This document shows, one piece after another, positions 36,108-44,536 of a stretch of DNA of 64,000 nt. The DNA is from Dokdonella sp. Its GTDB lineage: Bacteria; Pseudomonadota; Gammaproteobacteria; Xanthomonadales; Rhodanobacteraceae. Under the pieces are notes generated by a model that had not been told where the DNA came from, did no database searches, and worked only from the letters and a program-made list of their open reading frames with translations. The DNA lies in contig JAHCAR010000005.1 in assembly GCA_019634795.1 (NCBI GenBank), positions 1 through 64,000 of the forward strand, read 5' to 3'. The position numbers and the translations under genes were made by a program. The first letter of the stretch is position 1; each line of letters starts with the position of its first letter.

Positions 36108-36137
36108 GGCCGGGCATGGTCCGGGCGAGTGCCATGC

Positions 36138-37460
36138 ATGCCTGAGCAAAAGCCTGGCCGCCTGCACATCGCCATCGTCGGTTACGGCACGGCCGGGCAG
36201 GCGGCCGCGATCCTGTTGTCGCGGGACGGACATCGTGTCGAGGTTTTCGAACGCTCGCCCTCGCTCGGTCCGGTCGGTGCCGGCGTCCTCCTGCAGCCGG
36301 TCGGCCTGCGCGTGCTCTGGGAAATGGGCCTGCTCGAAATCGCGTTGGACCACGGACGCCGAGTCGACCGCCTGTTTGGCGAGACGCCAGCCGGACTGCC
36401 GGTCATGGACATGCGTTATGCGAATCTCGATCCGCGCATCTACGGACTCGGCATGCAGCGTGGCGCCCTGTTCTCGATCCTGGCCGCAGCGGTGAATGAT
36501 GAGGTGCAGGTGCATTGCGCCAGGCGCATCATCTCGTGCAGCGAGGATGGACGGCGCATCGAGGACGATGCAGGCTGCAGCCACGGACCCTTCGATCTCG
36601 TACTCGGCGCTGACGGTTCAACCTCGCTGCTGCGCGTCTCGGCAGGTCCGCCGAAACTCGACAGGCCTTATCCCTGGGGCGCCCTGTGGTGTCTGCTCGA
36701 CGAAAGCGATTGGGCGTTTCCGCACGAACTTCGGCAGCGTTACGTCAGGGCACGCAAGATGATCGGACTGCTGCCGGTCGGTACGCGCCCAGGTGATCCG
36801 ACGCCGCGACTGAGCTTTTTCTGGAGCCTTCCGACGGCCCGTTTCGAGGCCTGGTCGAGTGCCGGCCTTGCGCCATGGCTTGATGAAATCCGTGCGCTCT
36901 GGCCCGAGGCGCATGGCCTGCTCGATGGTATCGCCGATGCCGCCCAGCTCAGTCGCGCGTCATACCGCGACGCGATTCCGCGTCGCTGGCAGCGCAATCG
37001 CCTCGCCCTGATCGGCGATGCCGCGCACGCCATGAGTCCGCAACTGGGGCAGGGCGTCAACATGGCCCTGCTCGACGCGCTCGCCCTGCGCGACGCCCTG
37101 CGTGAGGCTTCTTCGGTCGAAGCTGCACTCGCCGGCTACGAGCAGATCCGCCGCCGCCATGTGCGTGCCTACCAGTTCTGGAGCCGCTGGCTGACCCCAC
37201 TGTTCCAGTCCGACCTCGACACGATAGGGGCGCTGCGCGATCTCGCCTTTCACCGCCTCGGTCGACTCTGGGGCATGCGCGGCCTGATGCTGCGCGTGCT
37301 TTCGGGAACTCAACTGGGCTGGCTCGGCAAGGTCGTCTTGCCCGAGCCGTTCCTGGCCGTCCTCGAGCACGCCGGAAGAGCCGATCCGGCAGGCTCTCGG
37401 TTAGACTCATCGGTTGTTTCGAATCGAAGAGAGAACCATGGCCAGTTTCCAGCCTCCTGA
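36138..37460 (+). CDS. FAD-dependent monooxygenase (UbiH/PHBH-type)
   Basis: 440 residues from ATG 36138 (a GTG at 36129 would add 3). Rossmann motif IAIVGYGTAGQAAAILL, the DG motif LVLGADGSTSLLRV, and the GD motif RLALIGDAAHAMSPQLGQGVNMAL form the aromatic hydroxylase flavoprotein pattern. It hydroxylates an unknown substrate using NAD(P)H and oxygen. The C-terminal 20 residues overlap the next gene by 23 bases; the last stretch SRLDSSVVSNRRENHGQFPAS looks like readthrough into its leader. Confidence 0.87.
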   Translation: MPEQKPGRLHIAIVGYGTAGQAAAILLSRDGHRVEVFERSPSLGPVGAGVLLQPVGLRVLWEMGLLEIALDHGRRVDRLFGETPAGLPVMDMRYANLDPRIYGLGMQRGALFSILAAAVNDEVQVHCARRIISCSEDGRRIEDDAGCSHGPFDLVLGADGSTSLLRVSAGPPKLDRPYPWGALWCLLDESDWAFPHELRQRYVRARKMIGLLPVGTRPGDPTPRLSFFWSLPTARFEAWSSAGLAPWLDEIRALWPEAHGLLDGIADAAQLSRASYRDAIPRRWQRNRLALIGDAAHAMSPQLGQGVNMALLDALALRDALREASSVEAALAGYEQIRRRHVRAYQFWSRWLTPLFQSDLDTIGALRDLAFHRLGRLWGMRGLMLRVLSGTQLGWLGKVVLPEPFLAVLEHAGRADPAGSRLDSSVVSNRRENHGQFPAS

Positions 37461-38562
37461 CGTCCTCCTGCTCGGACCCGGTCCGTCGCCGGTCTCGCGC
37501 CGCGTACTCGATGCCATGGCGCGACCGACGATCGGTCACCTCGATCCGCGCTTCGTCGGCATGATGGACGAACTGAAGGAACTGCTGCGGTTTGCCATGC
37601 AGACGCGCAATGCGCTGACCGTGCCGATCTCGGCACCGGGCTCGGCCGGCATGGAAGCGGCCTTCGTCAATCTGGTCGAGCCGGGCGACACCGTCGTGGT
37701 CTGCCAGAACGGCGTGTTCGGCGGTCGCATGCGCGAGAACGTCGTGCGCATCGGGGCGACCCCGGTCATGGTCAACGATGCCTTCGGCACGCCGGTCGAT
37801 CTCGACAAGGTCGAGGCGGCGCTGAAGGCGAACCCCGGGGCCAAGGCCCTGGCCTTCGTCCATGCCGAAACCTCGACCGGCGTCGAATCGGATGCCGAGG
37901 CGCTGTGCCGGCTGGCCCGCGATCACGGCGCACTGAGCATCGTCGATGCGGTGACCAGCCTCGGCGGCATTCCGTTGCGCACCGACGCCTGGGGCGCCGA
38001 TGCGGTCTATTCGGGCTCGCAGAAGTGCCTGTCGGCGCCGCCTGGACTGTCGCCGTTGAGCTTCAGCGAAAAGGCCGTCGCCACCCTGAAGGCCCGCAAG
38101 ACGCCGGTGCAGAGCTGGTTCCTCGATCTCAGCCTGGTCATGGGCTACTGGCAGGGCAGTGGCGCACGCGCCTATCACCATACCGCGCCGATCAACATGC
38201 TCTATGCGCTGCACGAAGCCTTGCTGATCCTGCAGCAGGAGGGCCTCGACGCCGCTTTTGCGCGACATCGCGAGAATCATCTGCGCCTGAAGGCCGGACT
38301 CGAAGCGATTGGACTGGAGTTGCTGGTCGCCGAGAAATCTCGACTGCCGCAGTTGAATGCGGTCAAGGTGCCGGACGGTGTCGACGAGGCCGTGGTCCGC
38401 AAGCGCCTGCTCAACGACTTCGGCATCGAGATCGGCGCCGGTCTCGGCGAGCTCGCCGGCAGGATCTGGCGGATCGGCCTGATGGGCGCCGGCAGCACGC
38501 CGCAGAGTGTCGACCGCGTGCTCGAGGCGCTCGCCGTCTGCCTGGATCGAAAGGCAGCCTAG
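37438..38562 (+). CDS. Alanine-glyoxylate / serine-glyoxylate-type aminotransferase
   Basis: 374 residues, class V PLP fold. LLGPGPSPVSRRVLDAMARP at the N-terminus, ETSTGVESD, and the PLP lysine in YSGSQKCLSAPPG (Lys196) match the AGXT/SGAT family. AGAGAG lies upstream of the ATG. It converts glyoxylate and an amino donor to glycine, or a related alpha-keto/amino pair. Last gene of the run galU - unknown - PLP enzyme - monooxygenase - aminotransferase. Confidence 0.9.
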   Translation: MASFQPPDVLLLGPGPSPVSRRVLDAMARPTIGHLDPRFVGMMDELKELLRFAMQTRNALTVPISAPGSAGMEAAFVNLVEPGDTVVVCQNGVFGGRMRENVVRIGATPVMVNDAFGTPVDLDKVEAALKANPGAKALAFVHAETSTGVESDAEALCRLARDHGALSIVDAVTSLGGIPLRTDAWGADAVYSGSQKCLSAPPGLSPLSFSEKAVATLKARKTPVQSWFLDLSLVMGYWQGSGARAYHHTAPINMLYALHEALLILQQEGLDAAFARHRENHLRLKAGLEAIGLELLVAEKSRLPQLNAVKVPDGVDEAVVRKRLLNDFGIEIGAGLGELAGRIWRIGLMGAGSTPQSVDRVLEALAVCLDRKAA

Positions 38563-38579
38563 GCCGGTTCCTGCCCGTG

Positions 38580-38608
38580 CGGTCCCGGCCAGCGATCGAC
38601 CGGGACCG
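38580..38608. other. Stable inverted repeat between convergent genes
   Basis: CGGTCCCGG / CCGGGACCG, 9-bp stem, 11-base loop, no T tract. It lies between the aminotransferase (+) and the DUF1161 gene (-) and may act as a bidirectional terminator. Confidence 0.4.
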
Positions 38609-38628
38609 TGATTCGTCTCGCTGGACCG

Positions 38629-38910
38629 TCAGCGAAGCGTGGTGGCCACCTGCGGACCGGCGGCCTCGGCGGTGAGGGTTTCGCCGCGGCGATAGGTGAT
38701 GCGCTGCTGGCCGCCGTTGCAGCTGCCGACGATTTTCGCCTCGGTCTGCGCATCGGCGGAAACGATCTCGAGCGCATAGGCGCGAACACCGTTCTTCTCG
38801 ATCTTGGCCGCGATTTCGGATTTCAGTTCATCGCAGGGCTTGCGTGCGGCGGGGGCTTGCGCACCGGCGATGACGGGGGCGATCAGGGCGAGCAGGAGCA
38901 GGGCTTTCAT
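38629..38910 (-). CDS. DUF1161-type periplasmic protein
   Basis: 93 residues with a signal peptide (MKALLLLALIAPVIAGAQA). The mature CDELKSEIAAKIEKNGVRAY, then IVGSCNGGQQRITYRRG, matches the small DUF1161 family with its two Cys (probably a disulfide). Function unknown. Its start is 149 bases from the 3' end of dnaE2, which is on the same strand upstream. Confidence 0.83.
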   Translation of the reverse strand: MKALLLLALIAPVIAGAQAPAARKPCDELKSEIAAKIEKNGVRAYALEIVSADAQTEAKIVGSCNGGQQRITYRRGETLTAEAAGPQVATTLR

Positions 38911-39058
38911 GGTCGGTTCTCGTTTCGGTCGTGGGGAGGCACGTCGGCCATGACGGGGTGCTGGCCGCGTGGAAACCATGGTCGCGCCAGGGCATGACCC
39001 TGACCTGCGCGATTTGTGGCGAATCGCAGGCAGTCTCTGGCCGACGGCAGCCGGCGCC

Positions 39059-42000
39059 TCAGTGGAAATCGCGCGACTGCGCGCCGAGCTCGGGCAGCAG
39101 GGCATCGAGATTGAGCAGGCGGTGGGCGATCACGTGCTGTACGCCCTCGCTCGATTGCAGTTCGCCCTCGACGCCGAGCACGGCGCTTTCGATCAGCACG
39201 CGGCGCTGGCTGCTGGCCAGGGCCGCCCAGACGATGACGTTGAGGATGCCGGTTTCGTCCTCGAGAGTGACGAAGGTGACGCCCTTGGCCGTGCCGGGAC
39301 GCTGACGCACGGTGACCAGGCCGGCACAACGCACGCGGCGGCCGTTGCGGCTGCCGAGCACATCGCGGGCACGCAGCATGCGTCGCGCATCGAGGGCGTC
39401 GCGGACCAGGGCCAGCGGATGCCGGCGCAGGGTGAAACCCTGGCTCGCGTAGTCGCTCATGACATCGCGGCGTAAGGACGGCGCGGCCAGGCGGATCGCT
39501 TCCTCGTTCAAGGGGGCATCGGCGATCACGGCGATCGGCTGGTCGATGCCGGCGCTGTCCCAGCGCGCCTGGTGCCGATGGCCGCTCAAGCTGCGCAGCG
39601 CATCGGCATCGGCGAGGCGTGCGCGCTCGCCGGCATTGAGGCCGGCTCGATGGACAAGATCGGCAACATCGCGGAATGCCTGTGCGTCGCGTGCAGCGAC
39701 GATGCGCTGCGCGGTCGCTTCGGCGAATCCCGAGATGCGCGAGAAGCCGAGGCGCAGGGCGAATGCCTTGTTTTCCGTGGCAGGGTCGCCTTGACCGGTG
39801 CGTTGGTCAGTTTCATGGCTTCGATGGCTGCCGCTGCGTTGCTGCTCCGTTGTAGGAGCGGCTTCAGCCGCGATGCTCTTCGGCGCCCTGTCAGAAAGCA
39901 TCGGGCCTGAAGGCTCTCCTACAAAAGGCACGTCAGCCGCGATGCCCTGGTGGCAAGGTTGAAGAAGAGCATCGCGGCTGAAGCCGCTCCTACAATGTCC
40001 ATTCTCGGATGGAGCTTCGAGCGTGCAATCCCAATCGCTGATCGTCACGTCGACCGGCAGCACGCGCACACCGTGGCGCTGCGCATCGCGGATCAGTTGG
40101 GCGGGGCCGTAGAAACCCATCGGCAGCGAGTTGAGCAGGGCGCAGGTGAAGGCGGCCGGGTGGTGGCACTTGAGCCAGGACGAGGCATAGGCGAGCAGGG
40201 CGAAACTGGCCGAGTGCGATTCGGGGAATCCGTACTCGCCGAAGCCCTTGATCTGTTCGAAGATGCGCTCGAAATAGCTCTCCTCGTAGCCATTGGCGAG
40301 CATGCCGTCGCGGATGCGCTCGCGGAACGGTTCGAGGCCGCCCTTGCGTTTCCAGGCCGCCATCGCGCGCCGCAGTTCGTCGGCCTGCCCGGGCGTGAAG
40401 CCGGCCACGACCTCGACCAGCTTCATGACCTGTTCCTGGAAGATCGGCACGCCGAGCGTGCGCTCGAGCACGGCCCTGACCTGCGACTCGCCCTGGCCGG
40501 CGGCGCGTTCGCTGGCCGACTGCGGATAGTCGATCGCTTCGAGCTGCTGCCGCCGGCGCAGGTAGGGATGCACCATGCCGCCCTGGATCGGGCCGGGGCG
40601 CACGATCGCGACCTGCACGACGAGATCGTAGAACACCGCCGGGCGCAGGCGCGGCAGCATCGACATCTGCGCGCGCGATTCGATCTGGAACACGCCGACC
40701 GTGTCGGCGGCGCGGATCATCGCATAGGTTTCCTCGTCGTCCTGCGGCACCGTGGCCAGCTCCAGTTCCCTGCCTTCGTGCATGCGCACGAGATCGAAGC
40801 ATTTGCGCAGGCAGGTCAGCATGCCGAGCGCCAGGCAATCGACCTTGAGCAGCTTGAGCGATTCGAGGTCGTCCTTGTCCCACTGGATGATCGTGCGGTC
40901 GGCCATCGCCGCGTTCTCGACCGGGACCAGGGTGTGCAGCGGATGCTCGGATATGACGAAGCCGCCGACATGCTGGGAAAGGTGGCGCGGGAAACCGCGC
41001 AACTGGGCGACCAGGCCGACCATGCGACGCATGACCGGCGCCTGCGGATCGAAGCCGCGTTCGCGCAGGGAATCAGCGATCGGCAGGTCCTCGCTGGTGT
41101 GCGCATAGGCCTGGCTGAGCTGGTCGAGCTGGTCCTCGGCCAGGCCGAGCACGCGACCGATGTCGCGCGCCGCGCTCTTGCCGCGGTAGCGGATCACCGT
41201 GGCCGCCAGCGCGGCGCGCGTGCGGCCGTACTTGGCGAACACGTACTGGATGACTTCCTCACGCCGTTCGTGCTCGAAATCGACATCGATGTCGGGCGGC
41301 TCGTCGCGCTCGATCGAGAGGAAGCGCTCGAACAGCAGGTTGCCGTGTTCGGGATCGACCGCGGTGATGCCGAGGCAGTAGCAGACCGCCGAGTTGGCCG
41401 AGGAACCGCGGCCCTGGCAGAGGATCGGCGGTTGCTGTGCGCGCGCCCAGCGCACGATGTCCTCGACGGTCAGGAAGAAATGCTCGTAGCCGAGCCGTTC
41501 GATCAGCACGAATTCATGCTCGAGCTGGCGGCTGACGCCGGCGGGAATGCCTTGCGGCCAGCGCCGGCATGCGCCGGCCAGGGTCAGTGCACGCAGATGA
41601 TCGATGGCGCGCATGCCCGGCGGCACGAGCTCGTGCGGATAGACGTAGTTGATCCCGCGCAGGTTGAAGCGGCAACGTGCGGCGATGCGCGCGGTTTCCG
41701 CGAGCAGGGCGGGCGGATGGATCGCGGCGAGATCCTCGACCCGGCGCAGGTGGCGTTCGCCGTTCGGGAACAGCGCATGGCCGGCTTCGGCGACCGTGCA
41801 GCCGAGGCGGATCGCGGTCAGCGCATCCTGCAGGGCACGCCGGCCGCGCACATGCATGTGCACGTCGCCGCTGGCAACCAGGGGCAGTCCGTGGCGCTGG
41901 CCGAGCGCCTGCAGGCGGGCGAGGGCGCCGGCATCGTCGGGTCCGCGATGCAGTTCGACCGCGATCCAGGCGCGGCCGCCGAAGCGCGCGGCGATCCATG

Positions 42001-42979
42001 CGGCGGTCGCGTCTTCGGGATCGCTCCCTTTTCCCGCACGCGGTAGCCCGATCCCTGTTTTCCACTCTCCTGCTTGCGCGAACACTTCCCCTGTATTTCC
42101 TTCACCCGTGGGCTCCACGCAGCCCGTCGTCCCGGCGAAAGCCGGGACCCAGTGACTTTGCTTTTCCATGCCTGCAACGCCGTCATGAGAGTCCCGATCC
42201 GGATCAGGACGCGGGGTGACGCGCCGCTCCATCGGCTTGCCCTCCGGGCCATTCGCTCTGCGAATGTTCGCTTCGGCATCCTGCCTCCGCAGTCCGGCTT
42301 TCGCCGGGACGATGGTGAGGGTGACGCTGGATTCCCCTGCGCTCCCTTCCTCCGCTGGCGGGGAAACGCATTCCATTTTCCCTTGTCCCGCTTGCGCGAG
42401 CACATGCTCCATTTTCCCTTCTCCCGCTTGCGCGAGCACACACTCTATTTTCCCTTCTCCCGCGTGCGGGAGAAGGTGCCGACAGGCGGATGAGGGAGCG
42501 CAGGCAGAGCGCAAGGCAGGGAGCTTGCGAGGATCCGCTGCAGGCAGAGCCGGGCCGCTCGCGGGCTGTTCCCGTTGCGCGGTGGCGGTGGGCACCCACA
42601 GCACCAGGACCTCCTCGTGCAGGGTTTCGACATCGGCGCGGCTCAACGCGTACTCGCCCTTGGCGCTGCGCCGGCGTCCCAGCGTGATGATCCGGCAGAG
42701 CTCGGAATAGGCCGCCTGCGTGCTCGCCAGCAGGACCAGTTTCGGGCCGTCATCGAGCTGCACTTCGGTACCGACGATCAGGGCGACCCCGGTCGCCTCG
42801 GAGGCTTCCAGGGCACGCACGATGCCGGCCAGCGAACACTCGTCGGTGATCGCGAGCGCGCCGTATCCGAGCTGTGCCGCACGCTCGAACAATTCGTCCG
42901 CACTCGAGGCGCCACGCTGGAAGCTGAAGTTGCTCAGCGCGTGCAGTTCGGCATACCGGGGCGGGTTCAGGCAAACCAT
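39059..42979 (-). CDS. dnaE2: Error-prone DNA polymerase DnaE2 (ImuC) enlarged by two repeat-derived insertions
   Basis: 1306 residues, against about 1080 for typical DnaE2. The PHP domain starts HALSNFSFQRGASSADELF; the Pol III alpha catalytic motif PDIDVDFEHE is at 562-571 (Asp563, 565, 567), with GRGSSANSAVCY before it and FPESHSASFALLAYASSWLK after; the C-terminal OB domain reads VRCAGLVTVRQRPGTAKGV. Two segments are foreign to the family: about 131-320 (inside PHP) and about 993-1065 (after SDWDCTLE). Both consist of dispersed repeats that stay open in this frame. The enzyme performs translesion synthesis with ImuB after DNA damage. The ATG at 42979 overlaps the imuB end by 13 bases. The catalytic residues are intact, so activity is plausible; whether the PHP/proofreading part folds is not known. 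Confidence 0.9.
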   Translation of the reverse strand: MVCLNPPRYAELHALSNFSFQRGASSADELFERAAQLGYGALAITDECSLAGIVRALEASEATGVALIVGTEVQLDDGPKLVLLASTQAAYSELCRIITLGRRRSAKGEYALSRADVETLHEEVLVLWVPTATAQREQPASGPALPAADPRKLPALRSACAPSSACRHLLPHAGEGKIECVLAQAGEGKMEHVLAQAGQGKMECVSPPAEEGSAGESSVTLTIVPAKAGLRRQDAEANIRRANGPEGKPMERRVTPRPDPDRDSHDGVAGMEKQSHWVPAFAGTTGCVEPTGEGNTGEVFAQAGEWKTGIGLPRAGKGSDPEDATAAWIAARFGGRAWIAVELHRGPDDAGALARLQALGQRHGLPLVASGDVHMHVRGRRALQDALTAIRLGCTVAEAGHALFPNGERHLRRVEDLAAIHPPALLAETARIAARCRFNLRGINYVYPHELVPPGMRAIDHLRALTLAGACRRWPQGIPAGVSRQLEHEFVLIERLGYEHFFLTVEDIVRWARAQQPPILCQGRGSSANSAVCYCLGITAVDPEHGNLLFERFLSIERDEPPDIDVDFEHERREEVIQYVFAKYGRTRAALAATVIRYRGKSAARDIGRVLGLAEDQLDQLSQAYAHTSEDLPIADSLRERGFDPQAPVMRRMVGLVAQLRGFPRHLSQHVGGFVISEHPLHTLVPVENAAMADRTIIQWDKDDLESLKLLKVDCLALGMLTCLRKCFDLVRMHEGRELELATVPQDDEETYAMIRAADTVGVFQIESRAQMSMLPRLRPAVFYDLVVQVAIVRPGPIQGGMVHPYLRRRQQLEAIDYPQSASERAAGQGESQVRAVLERTLGVPIFQEQVMKLVEVVAGFTPGQADELRRAMAAWKRKGGLEPFRERIRDGMLANGYEESYFERIFEQIKGFGEYGFPESHSASFALLAYASSWLKCHHPAAFTCALLNSLPMGFYGPAQLIRDAQRHGVRVLPVDVTISDWDCTLEAPSENGHCRSGFSRDALLQPCHQGIAADVPFVGEPSGPMLSDRAPKSIAAEAAPTTEQQRSGSHRSHETDQRTGQGDPATENKAFALRLGFSRISGFAEATAQRIVAARDAQAFRDVADLVHRAGLNAGERARLADADALRSLSGHRHQARWDSAGIDQPIAVIADAPLNEEAIRLAAPSLRRDVMSDYASQGFTLRRHPLALVRDALDARRMLRARDVLGSRNGRRVRCAGLVTVRQRPGTAKGVTFVTLEDETGILNVIVWAALASSQRRVLIESAVLGVEGELQSSEGVQHVIAHRLLNLDALLPELGAQSRDFH
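39851..39994. repeat. REP-type inverted repeat pair inside dnaE2 (144 bp block)
   Basis: Left arm 39851-39881 begins TGTAGGAGCGGCTTC; right arm 39964-39994 is its exact 31-base reverse complement. Each arm folds as GCGGCT-TC-AGCCGC. Between them lies a diverged inverted copy (about 39892-39926, TGTAGGAGAGCCTTC when read on the minus strand) and a fragment GTCAGCCGCGATGCC (about 39933). The block is 48 codons long, keeping dnaE2 in frame; its translation shows CRSGFSRDALL on one side and SIAAEAAPT on the other. The GTAG head is the hallmark of REPs moved by REP-associated tyrosine transposases; no such transposase is in the window. Confidence 0.9.
42130..42147. repeat. Palindromic dispersed repeat unit, copy 1, in dnaE2
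   Basis: TCCCGGCGAAAGCCGGGA, a perfect 7-bp hairpin with GAAA loop. Read in the dnaE2 frame it gives WVPAFAGTTG, the peptide frequently produced when this dispersed palindrome is translated. A second, oppositely oriented copy is at 42293. Confidence 0.8.
42293..42309. repeat. Palindromic dispersed repeat unit, copy 2 (inverted), in dnaE2
   Basis: TCCGGCTTTCGCCGGGA, the reverse-orientation counterpart of the unit at 42130, with one mismatch in the stem. In the dnaE2 frame it gives TIVPAKAGL, the other well-known peptide of this element. Confidence 0.75.
42372..42479. repeat. Three tandem 36-bp repeats in the PHP region of dnaE2
   Basis: Units 42372-42407, 42408-42443, 42444-42479 are contiguous and near-identical, each starting TC(C/T)ATTTTCCCTT and containing CCCGC(T/G)TGCG. 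Unit length 36 is a multiple of three, so each adds 12 residues of the type AQAGEGKMEHVL. The third ends in a palindrome around CTCCCGCGTGCGGGAG. Degenerate copies lie at about 42050-42110. There are no spacers, so this is not CRISPR. Confidence 0.9.
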
Positions 42980-44427
42980 CCCTGCAGCATCCAGTGGGCG
43001 GTCTCATCGCGCGCGACGTAGGCCCAGGCGCGCTGGCCGGCACGCGTCTGCACCACGTAGTAGTCGTGGCGGCGGTCTTCGCCATCCCACCAGCCGCTCT
43101 CGATGCGCTCGGGCCCGGCGAGGATGCGCAGCGGATCCGGGCGCAGCGGAATCGCCTTGCGCAGCAACCACAGCGGACGTGGAGGCGCACCGCGCACGGC
43201 GTGTGCCAGCGTGCGCGACGTCTTCCCGGTCGCCGCTTCACGCAGCGCCGGCTTGCCGAACGCCTGCCAGCGCCAGGCCCGCTCAGGCCGATGGTCGGCC
43301 ACTTCGAGAAAACAGCCGAGCGCCTGGTCGCCGAGGCGGGCGCGCAGGCGCTCGATCAGCACCGGCCACTCCAGGGTCTCGCGCGGATTCGTATCGAACA
43401 GGTCTTCGTGCAGCGGGCGCAGGGCGGGCAGGTCGTCGGCGACCACGTTGAGGGCATGCACCGGGGCGACCAGGGCGATGCGTTCGAGACGTGCGTGGGC
43501 CAGTTCCAGCAGCATGGCCGGATCGCGCTGGGCTTCGAGCAGGCCGACCGTGATCCGCGTCGTCGCCTGGTGTTCGTGTTCGAGGATCAGCTCGAAGGAC
43601 TGCACGCCGCCATCGCGTGCGACGAGGAAACGGCCGAGGTCGCGCAGCATGCGTTGCAGCGGAAACAGCAGCGCCTGCACGCTGTCGATGCGGTAGTCGA
43701 ATTCGAGCCGGCGCGCATAGCGGGTCGGCGGCTGGTAGCTGACCAGGGCTTCGGCCACGAGGCCACGCATGCGGTCGAGATGGGCCAGCGCCTGCGGGCC
43801 GATGCGCCGGGTCAGCTCGATACGCGGCAAGCCAAAGAGCTGGCCGAGGCGGGTCAGGCCCATGGCTGTCAAACTACTCGAAGTTTTCCTCTCAAGTCCG
43901 CAATTTTCAACGGAAATATTTCCAAGGACATTGACCAGTTGCGCTTGCGTGCTCAGCGCGATGCCATCGTGCGAGCCAGCCACCACGCGTGCGCCGGTGG
44001 CGGTCGGGGCGGCGGCCAGGCGATAAGCCAGGTTCCAGCCATCGAAATCCCCGCGCAGGCCGCGTTCCAGCGCCGCCCAGCCGCCGAAAAGCGCGAGGCT
44101 GGCGCCGATCTCGACCAGCAGTGCACGCGGCCTGGCCAGGCTCAGTTCGCCGCTGTAGCGGTAGGCCGTATCGGCCAGCAGGGTCAGCATATGCTGCTCG
44201 GCCTCGACATCCCGCCGCCAGCCCGGCAGGCCGGGCTGCAGGGCGCGCGCGGCCGCCAGCGACTGACCGGGATGCACCCCGGCCGCGCGTGCGGCGGCAT
44301 TGCTCAGGACGATGCGTGGATTGCGCAGCGGACCATCGACCAGGGCTGCGGGCGCCTCGCGCGGGCAGTCCGGCGGGCGCACGGCATCGAGCGGCAGTTC
44401 GGGAAAATACAGGCAGGCCCAGCGCAT
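42967..44427 (-). CDS. imuB: ImuB, inactive Y-family polymerase-like mutagenesis protein
   Basis: 486 residues, beginning MRWACLYFPELPLDAVRPP. It follows the Y-family fold (GWRRDVEAEQHMLTLLADTAY, then the little-finger part with ALLFPLQRMLRDLGRFL), but the acidic catalytic residues of DinB are absent, as is normal for ImuB. The C-terminus WDGEDRRHDYYVVQTRAGQR is the typical ImuB end. It bridges the beta clamp and DnaE2 during SOS mutagenesis. It overlaps dnaE2 by 13 bases. The usual upstream partner imuA (and lexA2) is not in front of it: the next gene upstream is an unrelated exported protein. Confidence 0.92.
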   Translation of the reverse strand: MRWACLYFPELPLDAVRPPDCPREAPAALVDGPLRNPRIVLSNAAARAAGVHPGQSLAAARALQPGLPGWRRDVEAEQHMLTLLADTAYRYSGELSLARPRALLVEIGASLALFGGWAALERGLRGDFDGWNLAYRLAAAPTATGARVVAGSHDGIALSTQAQLVNVLGNISVENCGLERKTSSSLTAMGLTRLGQLFGLPRIELTRRIGPQALAHLDRMRGLVAEALVSYQPPTRYARRLEFDYRIDSVQALLFPLQRMLRDLGRFLVARDGGVQSFELILEHEHQATTRITVGLLEAQRDPAMLLELAHARLERIALVAPVHALNVVADDLPALRPLHEDLFDTNPRETLEWPVLIERLRARLGDQALGCFLEVADHRPERAWRWQAFGKPALREAATGKTSRTLAHAVRGAPPRPLWLLRKAIPLRPDPLRILAGPERIESGWWDGEDRRHDYYVVQTRAGQRAWAYVARDETAHWMLQGWFA

Positions 44428-44450
44428 GGAACGGTCCGGCAGAAATCGAT

Positions 44451-44474
44451 GTACGTATCTTAGTACGTATTATC
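44451..44474 (-). promoter_or_regulatory. imuB: Candidate SOS operator and -10 box of imuB-dnaE2
   Basis: Two direct copies of GTACGTAT (44451-44458 and 44463-44470), 12 bases apart, 24 bases before the imuB ATG. The palindrome TACGTA is at the centre of each. On the minus strand GATAAT (44469-44474) overlaps the outer copy and fits a -10 box. TTAGTACGTATTAT partly resembles the Xanthomonas LexA site TTAG-N6-TACTA. The overlap of operator and promoter fits repression by a LexA-type protein; the identity of the regulator is inference. Confidence 0.55.
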
Positions 44475-44536
44475 GAAACCGTCGTGGGGGTTCCGCTCAG
44501 GGGCCGGTCCGCGACGCCGCCGGGCGTCACTCCGGG

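Noticed and set aside
39851-39994. Intact insertion sequence
   Set aside because: The inverted repeats enclose only 82 bases with no transposase; they are REP units, not IS ends.
39950-42046. 698-codon open frame antisense to dnaE2
   Set aside because: No recognisable domain; explained by high GC and the dnaE2 codon pattern.
42372-42479. CRISPR array
   Set aside because: The three 36-bp units are contiguous without spacers, differ among themselves, and sit in frame inside a gene; no cas gene nearby.
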